Source: an uncultured Lachnospiraceae bacterium (lineage in GTDB: Bacteria > Bacillota > Clostridia > Lachnospirales > Lachnospiraceae). Taken from it: a stretch of DNA of 27,808 nucleotides. The notes under the pieces were generated by a model. The model was given only the letters and a program-made list of their open reading frames with translations, was not told where the DNA came from and did no database searches. The stretch is taken from assembly GCA_910579085.1 (NCBI GenBank), contig CAJTRU010000049.1, forward strand, positions 1 to 27,808. Direction: 5' to 3'. The translations under genes and the position numbers were made by a program. Position 1 is the first letter of the stretch. Every line of letters begins with the position of its first letter. This document shows, piece after piece, positions 15,161 to 22,645 of the stretch.

Positions 15161-16393
15161 ATGAACCAGTACAGACGGATTGTTTCGTATCTTTACCAGT
15201 ATTTGAATGGTGAAAAAGGGCAGAATATAGGTTATGCCAGGCTTGAACAAAAAGGAAGGCAGTGCAGGATAACAGTGCAGATGAGGGCTGTGGAAACCAG
15301 CTTTATGCCAGAAGCGTGGCTTTTTAAACAAGAACCATCTGCAATAGAGTATGTAAGTATAGGGAGGCTTGTGGCACATTCTGGAAGCTTACAGGTTAAA
15401 ACAGTTACTAGTGCAGAGGATGTGTGTTCAAGTGGACATCCTGCCAGTGATTTTGACGGGGCAGTAATATACATAAATGATAAGGAGTATTATGCCACAA
15501 CATGGACAAATGAAAGCATATATATTGGGAATAAAATAAATATGCTTGACAGGGATGTGCATAGTAAAGGCGGAGGAGAGGCTGTAAAAGAAACTGCAAA
15601 GAATATTTCTGGGAGTGGCAGTGAAAATATAGATAAAGATATTGCTGGGGATAGTGGAGACTTAGCAGGAATAAAAGCAGACAGTAAAGACAGTGGCGGA
15701 GTGCCAGATACAAGCAGGAACGTGGATAATAGTAATAAAAACAATGAAAGTAAAGATATGCCTGTGGAACTGGCTGTAGATAATAAGGATAAGCCAGAGG
15801 CTGTTAAAGAGGATATTACTAAAGAAAATACTGTTAAAGGCAAAAGCCAGGAAATTACCAGCGGAAATAATAATGATAATAACAATAATAGTGCTAATAA
15901 TAGCAAAAATAATGTAAAGGATGATATAAAGGCAGCTTCCAGACAAGAGGAGCAGGAACCAGATATCAAAACACAGGATATTGAAGAGGAAAAGAGTGTT
16001 TATGGGTGCAGTGCGTGTCCCTATAAAAATTATAATAAGAAGGATGAGGACTTCGGCGTGCGTATCCTTAAGAATTTTCCTGTTATGTATCCTTTCAGGT
16101 CGGGAAATATAGAGGAAAGTGTAAGGATAGAGCCAAAAGATATAGGCTGTATGCCTATACGCCTCTGGTCTTTTGCTAATAACAGGTTTTTACTGCATGG
16201 GTATTATTGTTATAAGCACCTTATATTTGCAAAGCTAAGCAGTGGCTGTTATGCACTGGGTGTTCCTGGGGTATTTAGTGACCAGGAAAGCAAAAGGGCA
16301 TCAGCATTTTCTTTTCACAGTTTCCAGCCAATAGGGCCTGGAAAAATAATGTATGGTGTATTTGGTTACTGGATTGCAGAAATAAATGTCTGA
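15161..16393 (+). CDS. DUF6128-like protein with Asn/Asp/Lys-rich linker
   Basis: A 410-aa protein with two conserved-looking ends joined by a low-complexity middle. The N-terminal about 125 residues (NQYRRIVSYLYQYLNGEKG, RQCRITVQMR) are probably the uncharacterised DUF6128 family seen in Lachnospiraceae; I hold this name loosely. Residues about 140-275 are a disordered, Asn/Ser/Asp/Lys-rich linker. The C-terminal about 130 residues (GCMPIRLWSF, LLHGYYCYKHLIFAK, GVFGYWIAEI) form a compact aromatic-rich domain. There is a CSACPY motif before it. No signal peptide or membrane segment. The start at 15161 is preferred over upstream in-frame TTG 15143 because GGAGGG (15150-15155) is 5 bases upstream. 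Function unknown. Confidence 0.7.
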   Translation: MNQYRRIVSYLYQYLNGEKGQNIGYARLEQKGRQCRITVQMRAVETSFMPEAWLFKQEPSAIEYVSIGRLVAHSGSLQVKTVTSAEDVCSSGHPASDFDGAVIYINDKEYYATTWTNESIYIGNKINMLDRDVHSKGGGEAVKETAKNISGSGSENIDKDIAGDSGDLAGIKADSKDSGGVPDTSRNVDNSNKNNESKDMPVELAVDNKDKPEAVKEDITKENTVKGKSQEITSGNNNDNNNNSANNSKNNVKDDIKAASRQEEQEPDIKTQDIEEEKSVYGCSACPYKNYNKKDEDFGVRILKNFPVMYPFRSGNIEESVRIEPKDIGCMPIRLWSFANNRFLLHGYYCYKHLIFAKLSSGCYALGVPGVFSDQESKRASAFSFHSFQPIGPGKIMYGVFGYWIAEINV

Positions 16394-16406
16394 ATTAATA
16401 AATGGT

Positions 16407-16961
16407 TTAATTAAATCCAGGATTTATATAGGAGTATAATATATGGTCTTCCCATACCCCGTTTATCTGGGCAAATGAGCGCAGATAACCCTCCTCTGTA
16501 AAATGAAGCCTGTTAAGCAGGCTGATTGATGGTGTATTGCCAGGCATAACCATTGCTTCTATACGGTGCATTGCAAGGTCTTTGCAGATTGCAGGTATAA
16601 GTGTGTATAATGTTTCATACATATAACCGTTGCCACAGTATTCCTTGCCTAGCTTATAACCTGCCATGCAGCTGCAAAATGCCCCTCTCAGGATATTGCT
16701 GAAACAGACTGAGCCAATTAATTTATCAGGATTAGTATTTAAGGAAATCCAGTATCTTATATTTGTCTGTTTAATAAAAGCATTATATTCACATGCAAGG
16801 TTTGCACGCTGGAATTCATATGTATAAAACAGTCTTGCGCGTTTAGGTTCATGGGGTTCAAGGAAATCCTTGTTTTTAATATAAAAATTTAAAACGGGCC
16901 CTGCTTTTAAAGGAGTTAAGACGTTTAAAACCAGACGGTTAGTATTATATGTAGCCAGCAT
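16407..16961 (-). CDS. GNAT N-acetyltransferase, RimJ/RimL-like
   Basis: A 184-aa GNAT-fold acetyltransferase using acetyl-CoA. It has the RimJ/RimL-type start (TNRLVLNVLT), a central strand with IGSVCFSNI, the acetyl-CoA loop region (YKLGKEYCGNGYMYETL) and the C-terminal HRIEAMVMPGNTPSISLLNRLHFTEEGYLR block typical of the subgroup. The substrate cannot be read from sequence: ribosomal protein N-termini, amino acids or small molecules are all possible. The ribosome binding site is AAGGAAGG before ATG. It is convergent with the gene at 15161, with only 13 bases between the stops. Confidence 0.85.
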   Translation of the reverse strand: MLATYNTNRLVLNVLTPLKAGPVLNFYIKNKDFLEPHEPKRARLFYTYEFQRANLACEYNAFIKQTNIRYWISLNTNPDKLIGSVCFSNILRGAFCSCMAGYKLGKEYCGNGYMYETLYTLIPAICKDLAMHRIEAMVMPGNTPSISLLNRLHFTEEGYLRSFAQINGVWEDHILYSYINPGFN

Positions 16962-17115
16962 ATGGAAGCCTTCCTTTCCAGATAAAAAATTTACTTTTGA
17001 CTATACCAGTTAATAGTGGTAAACTTATTGTAAGTTTAAAATACCAGCAGATTTATAACTGATGTGATAAATTTAATATATTTTAGAATAATATATATGG
17101 AGATAAAAGTAAATA

Positions 17116-17607
17116 ATGCAAGAAAATCTACTTGATAAAACATTTATGAAAGAAGCTTTAAAACAGGCAAATAAAGCGGCAGCCATTGGGGAAGTCCCTA
17201 TTGGCTGTGTAATTGTATACCAGGATAAAATTATAGCAAGGGGTTACAACCGGAGGAATATTGAAAACAGCACACTTGCACATGCAGAGATAACAGCTAT
17301 AAAAAAGGCGTGTAAGAAGCTTGGGGACTGGAGGCTTGAAGGCTGTACAATGTATGTTACACTTGAACCATGTCCTATGTGTGCAGGGGCAGCAGTACAG
17401 GCACGTATACCACGTGTAGTGATAGGGGCTTTAAACCCAAAAGCAGGATGTGCAGGAAGTATAACTGATTTGCTGTCTGAAAGAAGGTTTAACCACCAGG
17501 CTGAAAAGGTAACAGGTGTGCTGGAAGAGGAATGTAGCCGTCTTATGAAAGAGTTTTTTAAAGAACTGCGGAATAAAAAAAAGAAAGAGGGCACATCTGT
17601 TTTATGA
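17116..17607 (+). CDS. tadA: tRNA-specific adenosine-34 deaminase
   Basis: A 163-aa zinc cytidine/adenosine-deaminase-fold enzyme that converts A34 to inosine in tRNA-Arg(ACG). The zinc and catalytic motif His56-Ala-Glu58 is in LAHAEITAI; the second zinc motif PCPMC supplies Cys86 and Cys89. IGEVPIGCVIV at the start and the FFKELR tail match TadA length and layout. The ribosome binding site is a weak TGGAGATAAAAG-type sequence before ATG. The SRP RNA promoter starts 29 bases after its stop, the tadA-scr order known from Bacillus. Confidence 0.95.
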   Translation: MQENLLDKTFMKEALKQANKAAAIGEVPIGCVIVYQDKIIARGYNRRNIENSTLAHAEITAIKKACKKLGDWRLEGCTMYVTLEPCPMCAGAAVQARIPRVVIGALNPKAGCAGSITDLLSERRFNHQAEKVTGVLEEECSRLMKEFFKELRNKKKKEGTSVL

Positions 17608-17635
17608 AATTTGTGGGTGTGTATGTATTAAGTGC

Positions 17636-17664
17636 TTGACATTGCCGTCTTCTAAATGTATAAT
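17636..17664 (+). promoter_or_regulatory. Perfect consensus sigma-A promoter of the SRP RNA
   Basis: TTGACA (17636-17641), 17 bases, TATAAT (17659-17664). This is an exact match at both boxes with ideal spacing, as expected for an abundant stable RNA. The start is expected near 17671. Confidence 0.9.
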
Positions 17665-17693
17665 TACAAAATGCAGAAAAATTTATTGTCTAA

Positions 17694-17968
17694 AATTTCT
17701 GTGCTAGCCGGGGAGTTAGCGGTGCCCTGTACCTGCAATCCGCTATAGCAGGGGTGATGTCCTGTCCAGGGCCTGTTAATTGCAGAGCTGCCCTTGGAAA
17801 GTGGCGTTGACGTTCTGGTCTTACGCAATGGAAACCTATGAACCGTGTCAGGAGGGGAACCTAGCAGCACTAAGTAGGAACTTCTGTGTGCCGTAAGGTA
17901 GCTGGAGCTGAGCAGGCTGCCAAGGTAACGTTTGTGATGTCAAGTTCAAAACAGGATGCACAGATTAA
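17694..17968 (+). ncRNA. ffs: Signal recognition particle RNA (long Firmicutes type)
   Basis: The roughly 270-nt SRP RNA that scaffolds Ffh for co-translational targeting. The Alu-domain block near 17701-17760 (GTGCTAGCCGGGGAG, TGCCCTGTACCTGCAATCC, CTATAGCAGGG) is almost identical to the Bacillus scRNA. The Ffh-binding helix 8 is recognisable by GTGTCAGG, GGAA and TAGCAGCA near 17847-17871. The ends pair through TCTGTGC (17698-17704) and GCACAGA (17958-17964). A consensus promoter precedes it and a terminator follows. The exact 5' end is uncertain and may lie near 17671. Confidence 0.95.
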
Positions 17969-17993
17969 ATTATAAATCATATGGAATAAGCAG

Positions 17994-18018
17994 AGACTGG
18001 TTTTTACCAGTCTTTTTA
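17994..18018 (+). terminator. Intrinsic terminator of the SRP RNA
   Basis: Perfect 7-bp stem AGACTGG/CCAGTCT (17994-18000 with 18007-18013) with loop TTTTTA, followed by TTTTATTT. Confidence 0.9.
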
Positions 18019-18059
18019 TTTATGCCTGCCCAGTTGGTAGTGGGAAGGAGGGACTGGCA

Positions 18060-18956
18060 ATGCAGGAAAGCAGATTATTTAAAATTGTATATCATTTACT
18101 TGATAAAGGACAGGCTACGGCTTCAGAATTAGCAGAAAAGTTTGAAGTGTCAGTAAGGACAATTTACAGGGATATTGACACCCTAAGTGGTGCGGGTGTT
18201 CCTGTTTATACAGAAGCAGGGCGGAACGGTGGTATTCATCTAATGAATGGTTTTGTTTTAGACAGGGTAGTGCTGTCAGAAGAAGAAAAGCAGGAAATCC
18301 TAACAGCCTTACAAAGTATCAATTCTATGGACAATATTGGCAACAACCCAATATTACAAAAACTTTCTGCAATATTTAATATGAGTTCAGAAAACTGGCT
18401 TGAAGTGGATTTTTCAAGATGGGGCAACAAAGGAACTGACAATGAAAAATTTAAGTTGCTAAAATCAGCGGTAATTCATCAAAAGTGCGTAAAAATAACT
18501 TATGCAAATTCTTGTGGAATAATTAGTGAAAGAATTGTCAATCCATTAAAAATGTCATATAAGTCTATGTCGTGGTATTTAAAAGCATATTGTACAGAAA
18601 AACAGGATTATCGTATTTTTAAGATGGCGCGTATTATAGATTTGGAAATTCTCACGGAAAGTTTTTGCAAAAGACCCTTTCCAGAACTGGACGGAACATT
18701 GGGGCAATCCTACAATACAATCGTATTAAATTTCCCAGAAAATATGTCCTACCGTGTTTACGACGAATTTGACAAGACGAGGGTAAGTAAAAAAGAAAAT
18801 GGCGATTTAACTGTATCTGTTGAAATGCCAGAAGATGAATGGCTAATAGGGTATTTATTGTCATTCGGGACACAGGTAGATATTGTAGAACCTGCATATC
18901 TCAAAAACATCGTGGCAGAGCAGGCAAAGAAAATCTATGAAAAATATAAACCTTGA
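18060..18956 (+). CDS. YafY-type HTH-WYL transcriptional regulator
   Basis: A 298-aa regulator. Residues about 1-60 form a winged HTH of the HTH_11/DeoR type (ATASELAEKFEVSVRTIYRDIDTLSGAGVPV). The WYL ligand-sensing domain spans about 135-210 and has the namesake Trp172-Tyr173-Leu174. A C-terminal WCX-like extension ends the protein. WYL proteins sense small ligands or nucleic acids and usually control adjacent genes. The ribosome binding site is GGAGGG before ATG. There is no obvious promoter in the 40 bases after the SRP RNA terminator, so transcription may depend on read-through. It is followed by a GyrI-like gene, with a TGACA-N5-TGTCA dyad overlapping its 3' end, a likely operator. Confidence 0.88.
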   Translation: MQESRLFKIVYHLLDKGQATASELAEKFEVSVRTIYRDIDTLSGAGVPVYTEAGRNGGIHLMNGFVLDRVVLSEEEKQEILTALQSINSMDNIGNNPILQKLSAIFNMSSENWLEVDFSRWGNKGTDNEKFKLLKSAVIHQKCVKITYANSCGIISERIVNPLKMSYKSMSWYLKAYCTEKQDYRIFKMARIIDLEILTESFCKRPFPELDGTLGQSYNTIVLNFPENMSYRVYDEFDKTRVSKKENGDLTVSVEMPEDEWLIGYLLSFGTQVDIVEPAYLKNIVAEQAKKIYEKYKP

Positions 18957-18986
18957 CATAGGGTGTCAGTATATGTGTGATATACT
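18953..18986 (+). promoter_or_regulatory. Promoter/operator region before the GyrI-like gene
   Basis: A dyad TGACA-N5-TGTCA (18954-18968) overlaps a perfect -35 box TTGACA (18953-18958). A -10 candidate such as TGATAT (18978-18983) or TATACT (18981-18986) follows, though spacing (19-22) is long. Such a layout suits control by the WYL regulator encoded just upstream. Motif-based inference. Confidence 0.5.
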
Positions 18987-19024
18987 TTGCCTGTAAATTA
19001 TATTTGAGGAAGCGGGGATTGAAA

Positions 19025-19648
19025 ATGAAATATGAGTGGAAAAAGCAGGAGAAAGAAATATATGGTGTAAAAACAGAACCTTGTGTGATTGATATTCCTG
19101 CCTGGAAATATATTATTCTTTCTGGCAGTGGAAATCCTAATGATAAAATCTTTTCAGATAAAGTTGCTGCTCTGTTTTCTGTAGCTTATAAAATTAAAAT
19201 GGCATATAAAGCACTTGCAGGAAAAAGCAACAGAATAACAGATTATACTGTATATCCTTTAGAGGGAATATGGAGCATGGCTTCTGAAAATGAATGTCTG
19301 GTAAAAGAAGAATTGCAATACCACATCATGATACGGCAACCAGATTTTATCACCAGAGAAATGTTTGATAATGCATTAGAGGCAGCCAGTAGCAAGAAAT
19401 ACAATCCGTATCTAACAGGTATTTCTTTTGAAACAATCTGCGATGGCAGGTGTATCCAGGTATTGCACAAAGGAGCATTTGATGATGAGCCTGTGTCATT
19501 TGGGATTATGGATAGATACTGTATGGAACATGGTTATAGGCGTATGGGAAAGGAACACCGTGAAATATATTTGAATAATGCCAGCCGTACAGAAAAAGCC
19601 AGCTTAAAAACAATCTTAAGATACAAAGTTACAGATATGGGGAAATAG
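19025..19648 (+). CDS. GyrI-like small-molecule-binding protein
   Basis: A 207-aa protein of the GyrI-like/SOUL superfamily, which bind hydrophobic or cyclic small molecules. The segment VIDIPAWKYIILSGSGNPND is the characteristic first strand pair. The middle VYPLEGIWSM and the C-terminal HKGAFDDEPVSF...EIYLNNASRTEKASLKTILRYKV match standalone GyrI-like proteins often found beside WYL regulators. The start at ATG 19025 is chosen over upstream in-frame codons because GAGGAAGCGGGG precedes it. No HTH is present, so it is a stand-alone binder or hydrolase rather than a regulator. It likely forms an operon with the ClbS-like gene 35 bases downstream. Confidence 0.82.
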   Translation: MKYEWKKQEKEIYGVKTEPCVIDIPAWKYIILSGSGNPNDKIFSDKVAALFSVAYKIKMAYKALAGKSNRITDYTVYPLEGIWSMASENECLVKEELQYHIMIRQPDFITREMFDNALEAASSKKYNPYLTGISFETICDGRCIQVLHKGAFDDEPVSFGIMDRYCMEHGYRRMGKEHREIYLNNASRTEKASLKTILRYKVTDMGK

Positions 19649-19683
19649 CAGCATATTATTATAAAGAAGAGAGGAAACTAAAT

Positions 19684-20226
19684 ATGGGAAGACCAACAAC
19701 AAAAACAGATTTACTAACAGCCGCAGCCGCTAATTATGAAAAATTAAACATTCTTGTTTCTGGATTAACAGAAAAAGAATTAGGGACTTCTTTTGATTTT
19801 TCGCATGATGAAAAAAAGAAAGAGGCCCATTGGAAAAGAGATAAAAATCTTCGTGATATTTTCATCCACCTCTATGAATGGCACCAGCTTTTGTTAAACT
19901 GGGTATATTCCAACCAGAATGGCAGTCATAAACCATTTATTCCAGAGCCTTATAATTGGAAAACATATGGAGATATGAATATGGAATTTTGGGACAAACA
20001 CCAGTCCACACCATTAGAGGACGCAAAGAGTATGTTCCAGAAATCTCATGACGAAGTAATAAAACTGGCGGAGACTTTTTCAAATGAGGAATTGTTTTCT
20101 AAAGGAGTTTATAAATGGGCAGGCGGAAGTACTCTGGGTTCTTATTTTGCCAGTGTTACAGCAAGCCATTATGACTGGGCAATGAAAAAACTAAAAGCAC
20201 ATAGGAAAAATTGTACCAAATCATAG
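19684..20226 (+). CDS. ClbS/DfsB family four-helix bundle protein
   Basis: A 180-aa DinB-like four-helix protein of the ClbS/DfsB (DUF1706) family. The start MGRPTTKTDLLTAAAANYEKL and the blocks KNLRDIFIHLYEWHQLLLNW and HKPFIPEPYNWKTYGDMN...FW are diagnostic. ClbS itself is the colibactin self-resistance protein, a cyclopropane hydrolase; other members are broader and mostly unstudied. The ribosome binding site is AGAGAGGA before ATG. With the WYL regulator and GyrI-like binder it makes a compact module that could sense and neutralise a reactive small molecule. No biosynthetic genes are nearby, so a protective or general stress role is more likely than self-immunity to an endogenous toxin. 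Confidence 0.88.
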   Translation: MGRPTTKTDLLTAAAANYEKLNILVSGLTEKELGTSFDFSHDEKKKEAHWKRDKNLRDIFIHLYEWHQLLLNWVYSNQNGSHKPFIPEPYNWKTYGDMNMEFWDKHQSTPLEDAKSMFQKSHDEVIKLAETFSNEELFSKGVYKWAGGSTLGSYFASVTASHYDWAMKKLKAHRKNCTKS

Positions 20227-20352
20227 CCCTGGGTTTGTGGGAAGATTGGTGTGTAATCTTCTGGAACTGCTTCAGATACTTTAAATGCTGCTGTTCCCAT
20301 GTGTCTGCCAGCCAGGGATATGTCTGCTTTAGCGGATTAGTCTGTAACCATA

Positions 20353-20390
20353 AAAAAATAATTATAGAAAATCTTAAAAAATAATTATAG
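20353..20390 (+). repeat. Direct repeat AAAAAATAATTATAG, two copies
   Basis: Identical 15-base copies at 20353-20367 and 20376-20390, 23 bases apart (about two helix turns), immediately upstream of the -10 box at 20413. This position suits a regulator binding site for the NatAB-like operon. Confidence 0.55.
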
Positions 20391-20409
20391 TGCACTTGTA
20401 TACAATTTG

Positions 20410-20418
20410 TGTTATAAT
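20410..20418 (+). promoter_or_regulatory. Extended -10 promoter of the NatAB-like operon
   Basis: TGTTATAAT (TGn plus perfect TATAAT at 20413-20418) without a good -35 at 17 bases. Transcription would begin near 20425 and give a leader of about 135 nt before ATG 20559. Confidence 0.55.
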
Positions 20419-20558
20419 ATACAACCATATTAAATATATATCAAAATGGCGTGAAACGGGCGTACAGAATTGTATTTTAATAGTGGGCTGCTGTGTTTAC
20501 CAGAAGAACGCCAGGCGTTATTATATTTAATATAAATTTTAATTATGGGAGGACAAAG

Positions 20559-21335
20559 ATGAAAGAACTGCTAATTGTAGACAAATTGCATAAAACTTTT
20601 AAGCTTTCATCAAAACAGCAGAAAATTGAACATACAAGTGATAAAGTCAAAACTGCTGTTGGCGGGATTTCTTTTAAGGCTTATGAAGGAGAGGTTTTCG
20701 GGCTGCTTGGCCCAAATGGAGCAGGCAAAACTACAACATTAAGGATGCTTGCAACACTTATTAAGCCTGATGGCGGTGATGCACTGGTTGATGGTTCAAG
20801 TATTGTGAATAATGCAGATAAAGTAAGACAGAAGATAGGTTTCCTTACCAGTGAACTGAAACTTGAGGAATATTTTACACCAAATTATTTATATGACTTT
20901 TTCTCAGAACTGCATAATGTGCCAAATGATATAAGGGAGAAAAGGAAAAACGAAATATTCACTCTTTTTGGAATAGGGAAATTTGCAGAAGTTAAAGTGG
21001 CAGACCTTTCTACAGGAATGAAACAGAAGGTTTCGCTTGCAGTGTCTATTGTACATGACCCTGATATAATTATATTTGATGAGCCTACAAACGGGCTTGA
21101 TGTACTTACAGCAAGGGTTGTTACAGACTTTATACAGACATTAAAGGAACGTGGCAAGACAATAATTGTATCAACACATATTTTCAGCCTTATTGAAAGG
21201 GTGTGTGACAGGGTTGGGATTATTATTAATGGCAAGATGATAATGTGTGATACCCTGGAAAATATTAAGGCAGGGCAGAGCCTTGAAGACAGGTTTTTTG
21301 ATATTTACAAAGAAACTGTTGGAGAGGAAGTTTAG
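20559..21335 (+). CDS. ABC transporter ATP-binding protein, NatA-like
   Basis: A 258-aa cytoplasmic ATPase of an ABC-2 type exporter. Walker A GPNGAGKTT at 51-59, a NatA-type signature LSTGMKQKVSLA, Walker B DIIIFDEPTNGLD and the H-loop STHIF are present. It resembles COG4555 NatA. NatA of Bacillus works with NatB in sodium export, but the substrate here is not readable; multidrug or peptide export is equally possible. The start ATG 20559 has GGGAGGA (20547-20553) ahead; an upstream in-frame start at 20493 lacks a ribosome binding site. The permease gene follows 51 bases downstream. Confidence 0.9.
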   Translation: MKELLIVDKLHKTFKLSSKQQKIEHTSDKVKTAVGGISFKAYEGEVFGLLGPNGAGKTTTLRMLATLIKPDGGDALVDGSSIVNNADKVRQKIGFLTSELKLEEYFTPNYLYDFFSELHNVPNDIREKRKNEIFTLFGIGKFAEVKVADLSTGMKQKVSLAVSIVHDPDIIIFDEPTNGLDVLTARVVTDFIQTLKERGKTIIVSTHIFSLIERVCDRVGIIINGKMIMCDTLENIKAGQSLEDRFFDIYKETVGEEV

Positions 21336-21386
21336 GGTTTTGTTTAAGCCAGTTTGTGCCGGTTAAAGCGGCAAGGGGGATAATAT

Positions 21387-22583
21387 ATGAAGAATACAAT
21401 TATTACAATATTAAAGAAAGAATTAAAAAGGTTTTTTAGTGACAAACGTATGGCATTTACTACAATATTCATGCCAGGTATTATGATATTTATTATGTAC
21501 TCTTTTATGGGTGATGCTATATCAGGTATGGTTTCGGTTGATGATGAATATGTTTATAAAATTGAAAGCACATATATGCCAGAAAGCATAAGGACATTAA
21601 TGGATGGAGCAGGGATTTCTGGTGGCATAAAAGATGTAGATGCAGAGGCTGGTGAAGCGGCGAAAGAGAAAATCAGCAGAAATGAGGATGAACTGGATTT
21701 ATACATAGTTTTTCCAGAGAATTTTGAAAATGATATTGCTGCATATGACAGTGCTTCTGGAAATAAAGCTCCTGAAGTACAGGTTTATTATAATTCAGCT
21801 TCTACAGAGTCACAGACTGTATATAAGATATTTACAGAAATGATGGATTCATATGAGTCTGCTATGACTAATAAGTTTGATATTAACCATGATGAAAATG
21901 TAAAATATGACCTTGCTAATGAAAAGGATGCAGCGGCGTCTGTATTTTCATCACTTCTGCCAATGCTGCTTCTTATGTTTGTATTTAGTGCATGTATGGC
22001 AATAGGGCCTGAATCAATTTCAGGTGAAAAGGAAAGAGGGACAATAGCAACATTGCTTGTAACTCCAGCTAAGAGAAGCCATATAGCACTTGGAAAGATA
22101 ATAGCACTGTCAATTATTGCACTTTTAAGTGGCATGTCAAGTACAATAGGAACATTGCTTTCACTGCCTAAACTTGCAAATGTAGAAAATACAGGTATGG
22201 AAACTAATGTATATGGTATTACTGAGTATTTAATGCTTGCACTTATTATGCTGTCAACGACACTTCTCATTGTGACATTAATATCAATAATTTCGGCATT
22301 TGCCAAGAGTACAAAGGAAGCAGGCACTTATATTACACCACTTATGATTGTAGTTATGCTGGTAAGTCTAAGCGGCATGTTTGTTGATGGTAGTAAAACA
22401 GAACTGTTTTATTATTTAATTCCGGTTTATAACAGTGTGCAGTCTATGACAGGTATTTTTTCATTTGATATACTGCCTTCAGGCATGGCAGCATCTGTTG
22501 CCAGCAATATTGTATATGCTGGTATAGGGGTGTTTATACTTACAAGAATGTTTAATAATGAAAAGATAATGTTTAATAAATAA
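21387..22583 (+). CDS. ABC-2 type permease, NatB-like
   Basis: A 398-aa membrane subunit pairing with the ATPase upstream. One transmembrane segment (about 21-42) follows the cytoplasmic elbow KKELKRFFSDKR. A large external domain spans about 45-180. Five or so transmembrane segments follow between about 182 and 393. The GEKERGTIATLLVTP motif after the second segment is typical of NatB/ABC-2 permeases. The ribosome binding site is a weak AAGGGGG before ATG. It is the last gene of the operon, followed by a strong terminator. Confidence 0.88.
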   Translation: MKNTIITILKKELKRFFSDKRMAFTTIFMPGIMIFIMYSFMGDAISGMVSVDDEYVYKIESTYMPESIRTLMDGAGISGGIKDVDAEAGEAAKEKISRNEDELDLYIVFPENFENDIAAYDSASGNKAPEVQVYYNSASTESQTVYKIFTEMMDSYESAMTNKFDINHDENVKYDLANEKDAAASVFSSLLPMLLLMFVFSACMAIGPESISGEKERGTIATLLVTPAKRSHIALGKIIALSIIALLSGMSSTIGTLLSLPKLANVENTGMETNVYGITEYLMLALIMLSTTLLIVTLISIISAFAKSTKEAGTYITPLMIVVMLVSLSGMFVDGSKTELFYYLIPVYNSVQSMTGIFSFDILPSGMAASVASNIVYAGIGVFILTRMFNNEKIMFNK

Positions 22584-22607
22584 AGAAATTATACTGTCCA
22601 ATGTTGT

Positions 22608-22645
22608 GCACAGGCAAGAGTGGTATCTTGCCTGTGCATGTTTTT
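22608..22645 (+). terminator. Strong terminator after the NatAB-like operon
   Basis: Perfect 12-bp stem GCACAGGCAAGA/TCTTGCCTGTGC (22608-22619 with 22626-22637), loop GTGGTA, then ATGTTTTTATT. It lies between convergent genes and may help insulate both, but the T-run serves the + strand. Confidence 0.9.

Larger units (their letters stand above)
20227..20492. other. Intergenic region with hairpin and possible gene remnant
   Basis: Contains a perfect 7-bp hairpin (20241-20247 with 20255-20261) without a T-run. A minus-strand open stretch (about 20226-20345) reads LKQTYPWLADTWEQQHLK, which faintly resembles the N-terminal region of IS605-type OrfB/TnpB proteins. It then carries the direct repeats and promoter of the ABC operon. 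No intact gene. Confidence 0.4.

Noticed and set aside
15490..15969. Leu/Ser-rich minus-strand open frame resembling a membrane protein
   Set aside because: It is the antisense of the Asn/Asp/Lys-rich linker, whose codons read as Leu/Ser/Ile on the other strand. No ribosome binding site.
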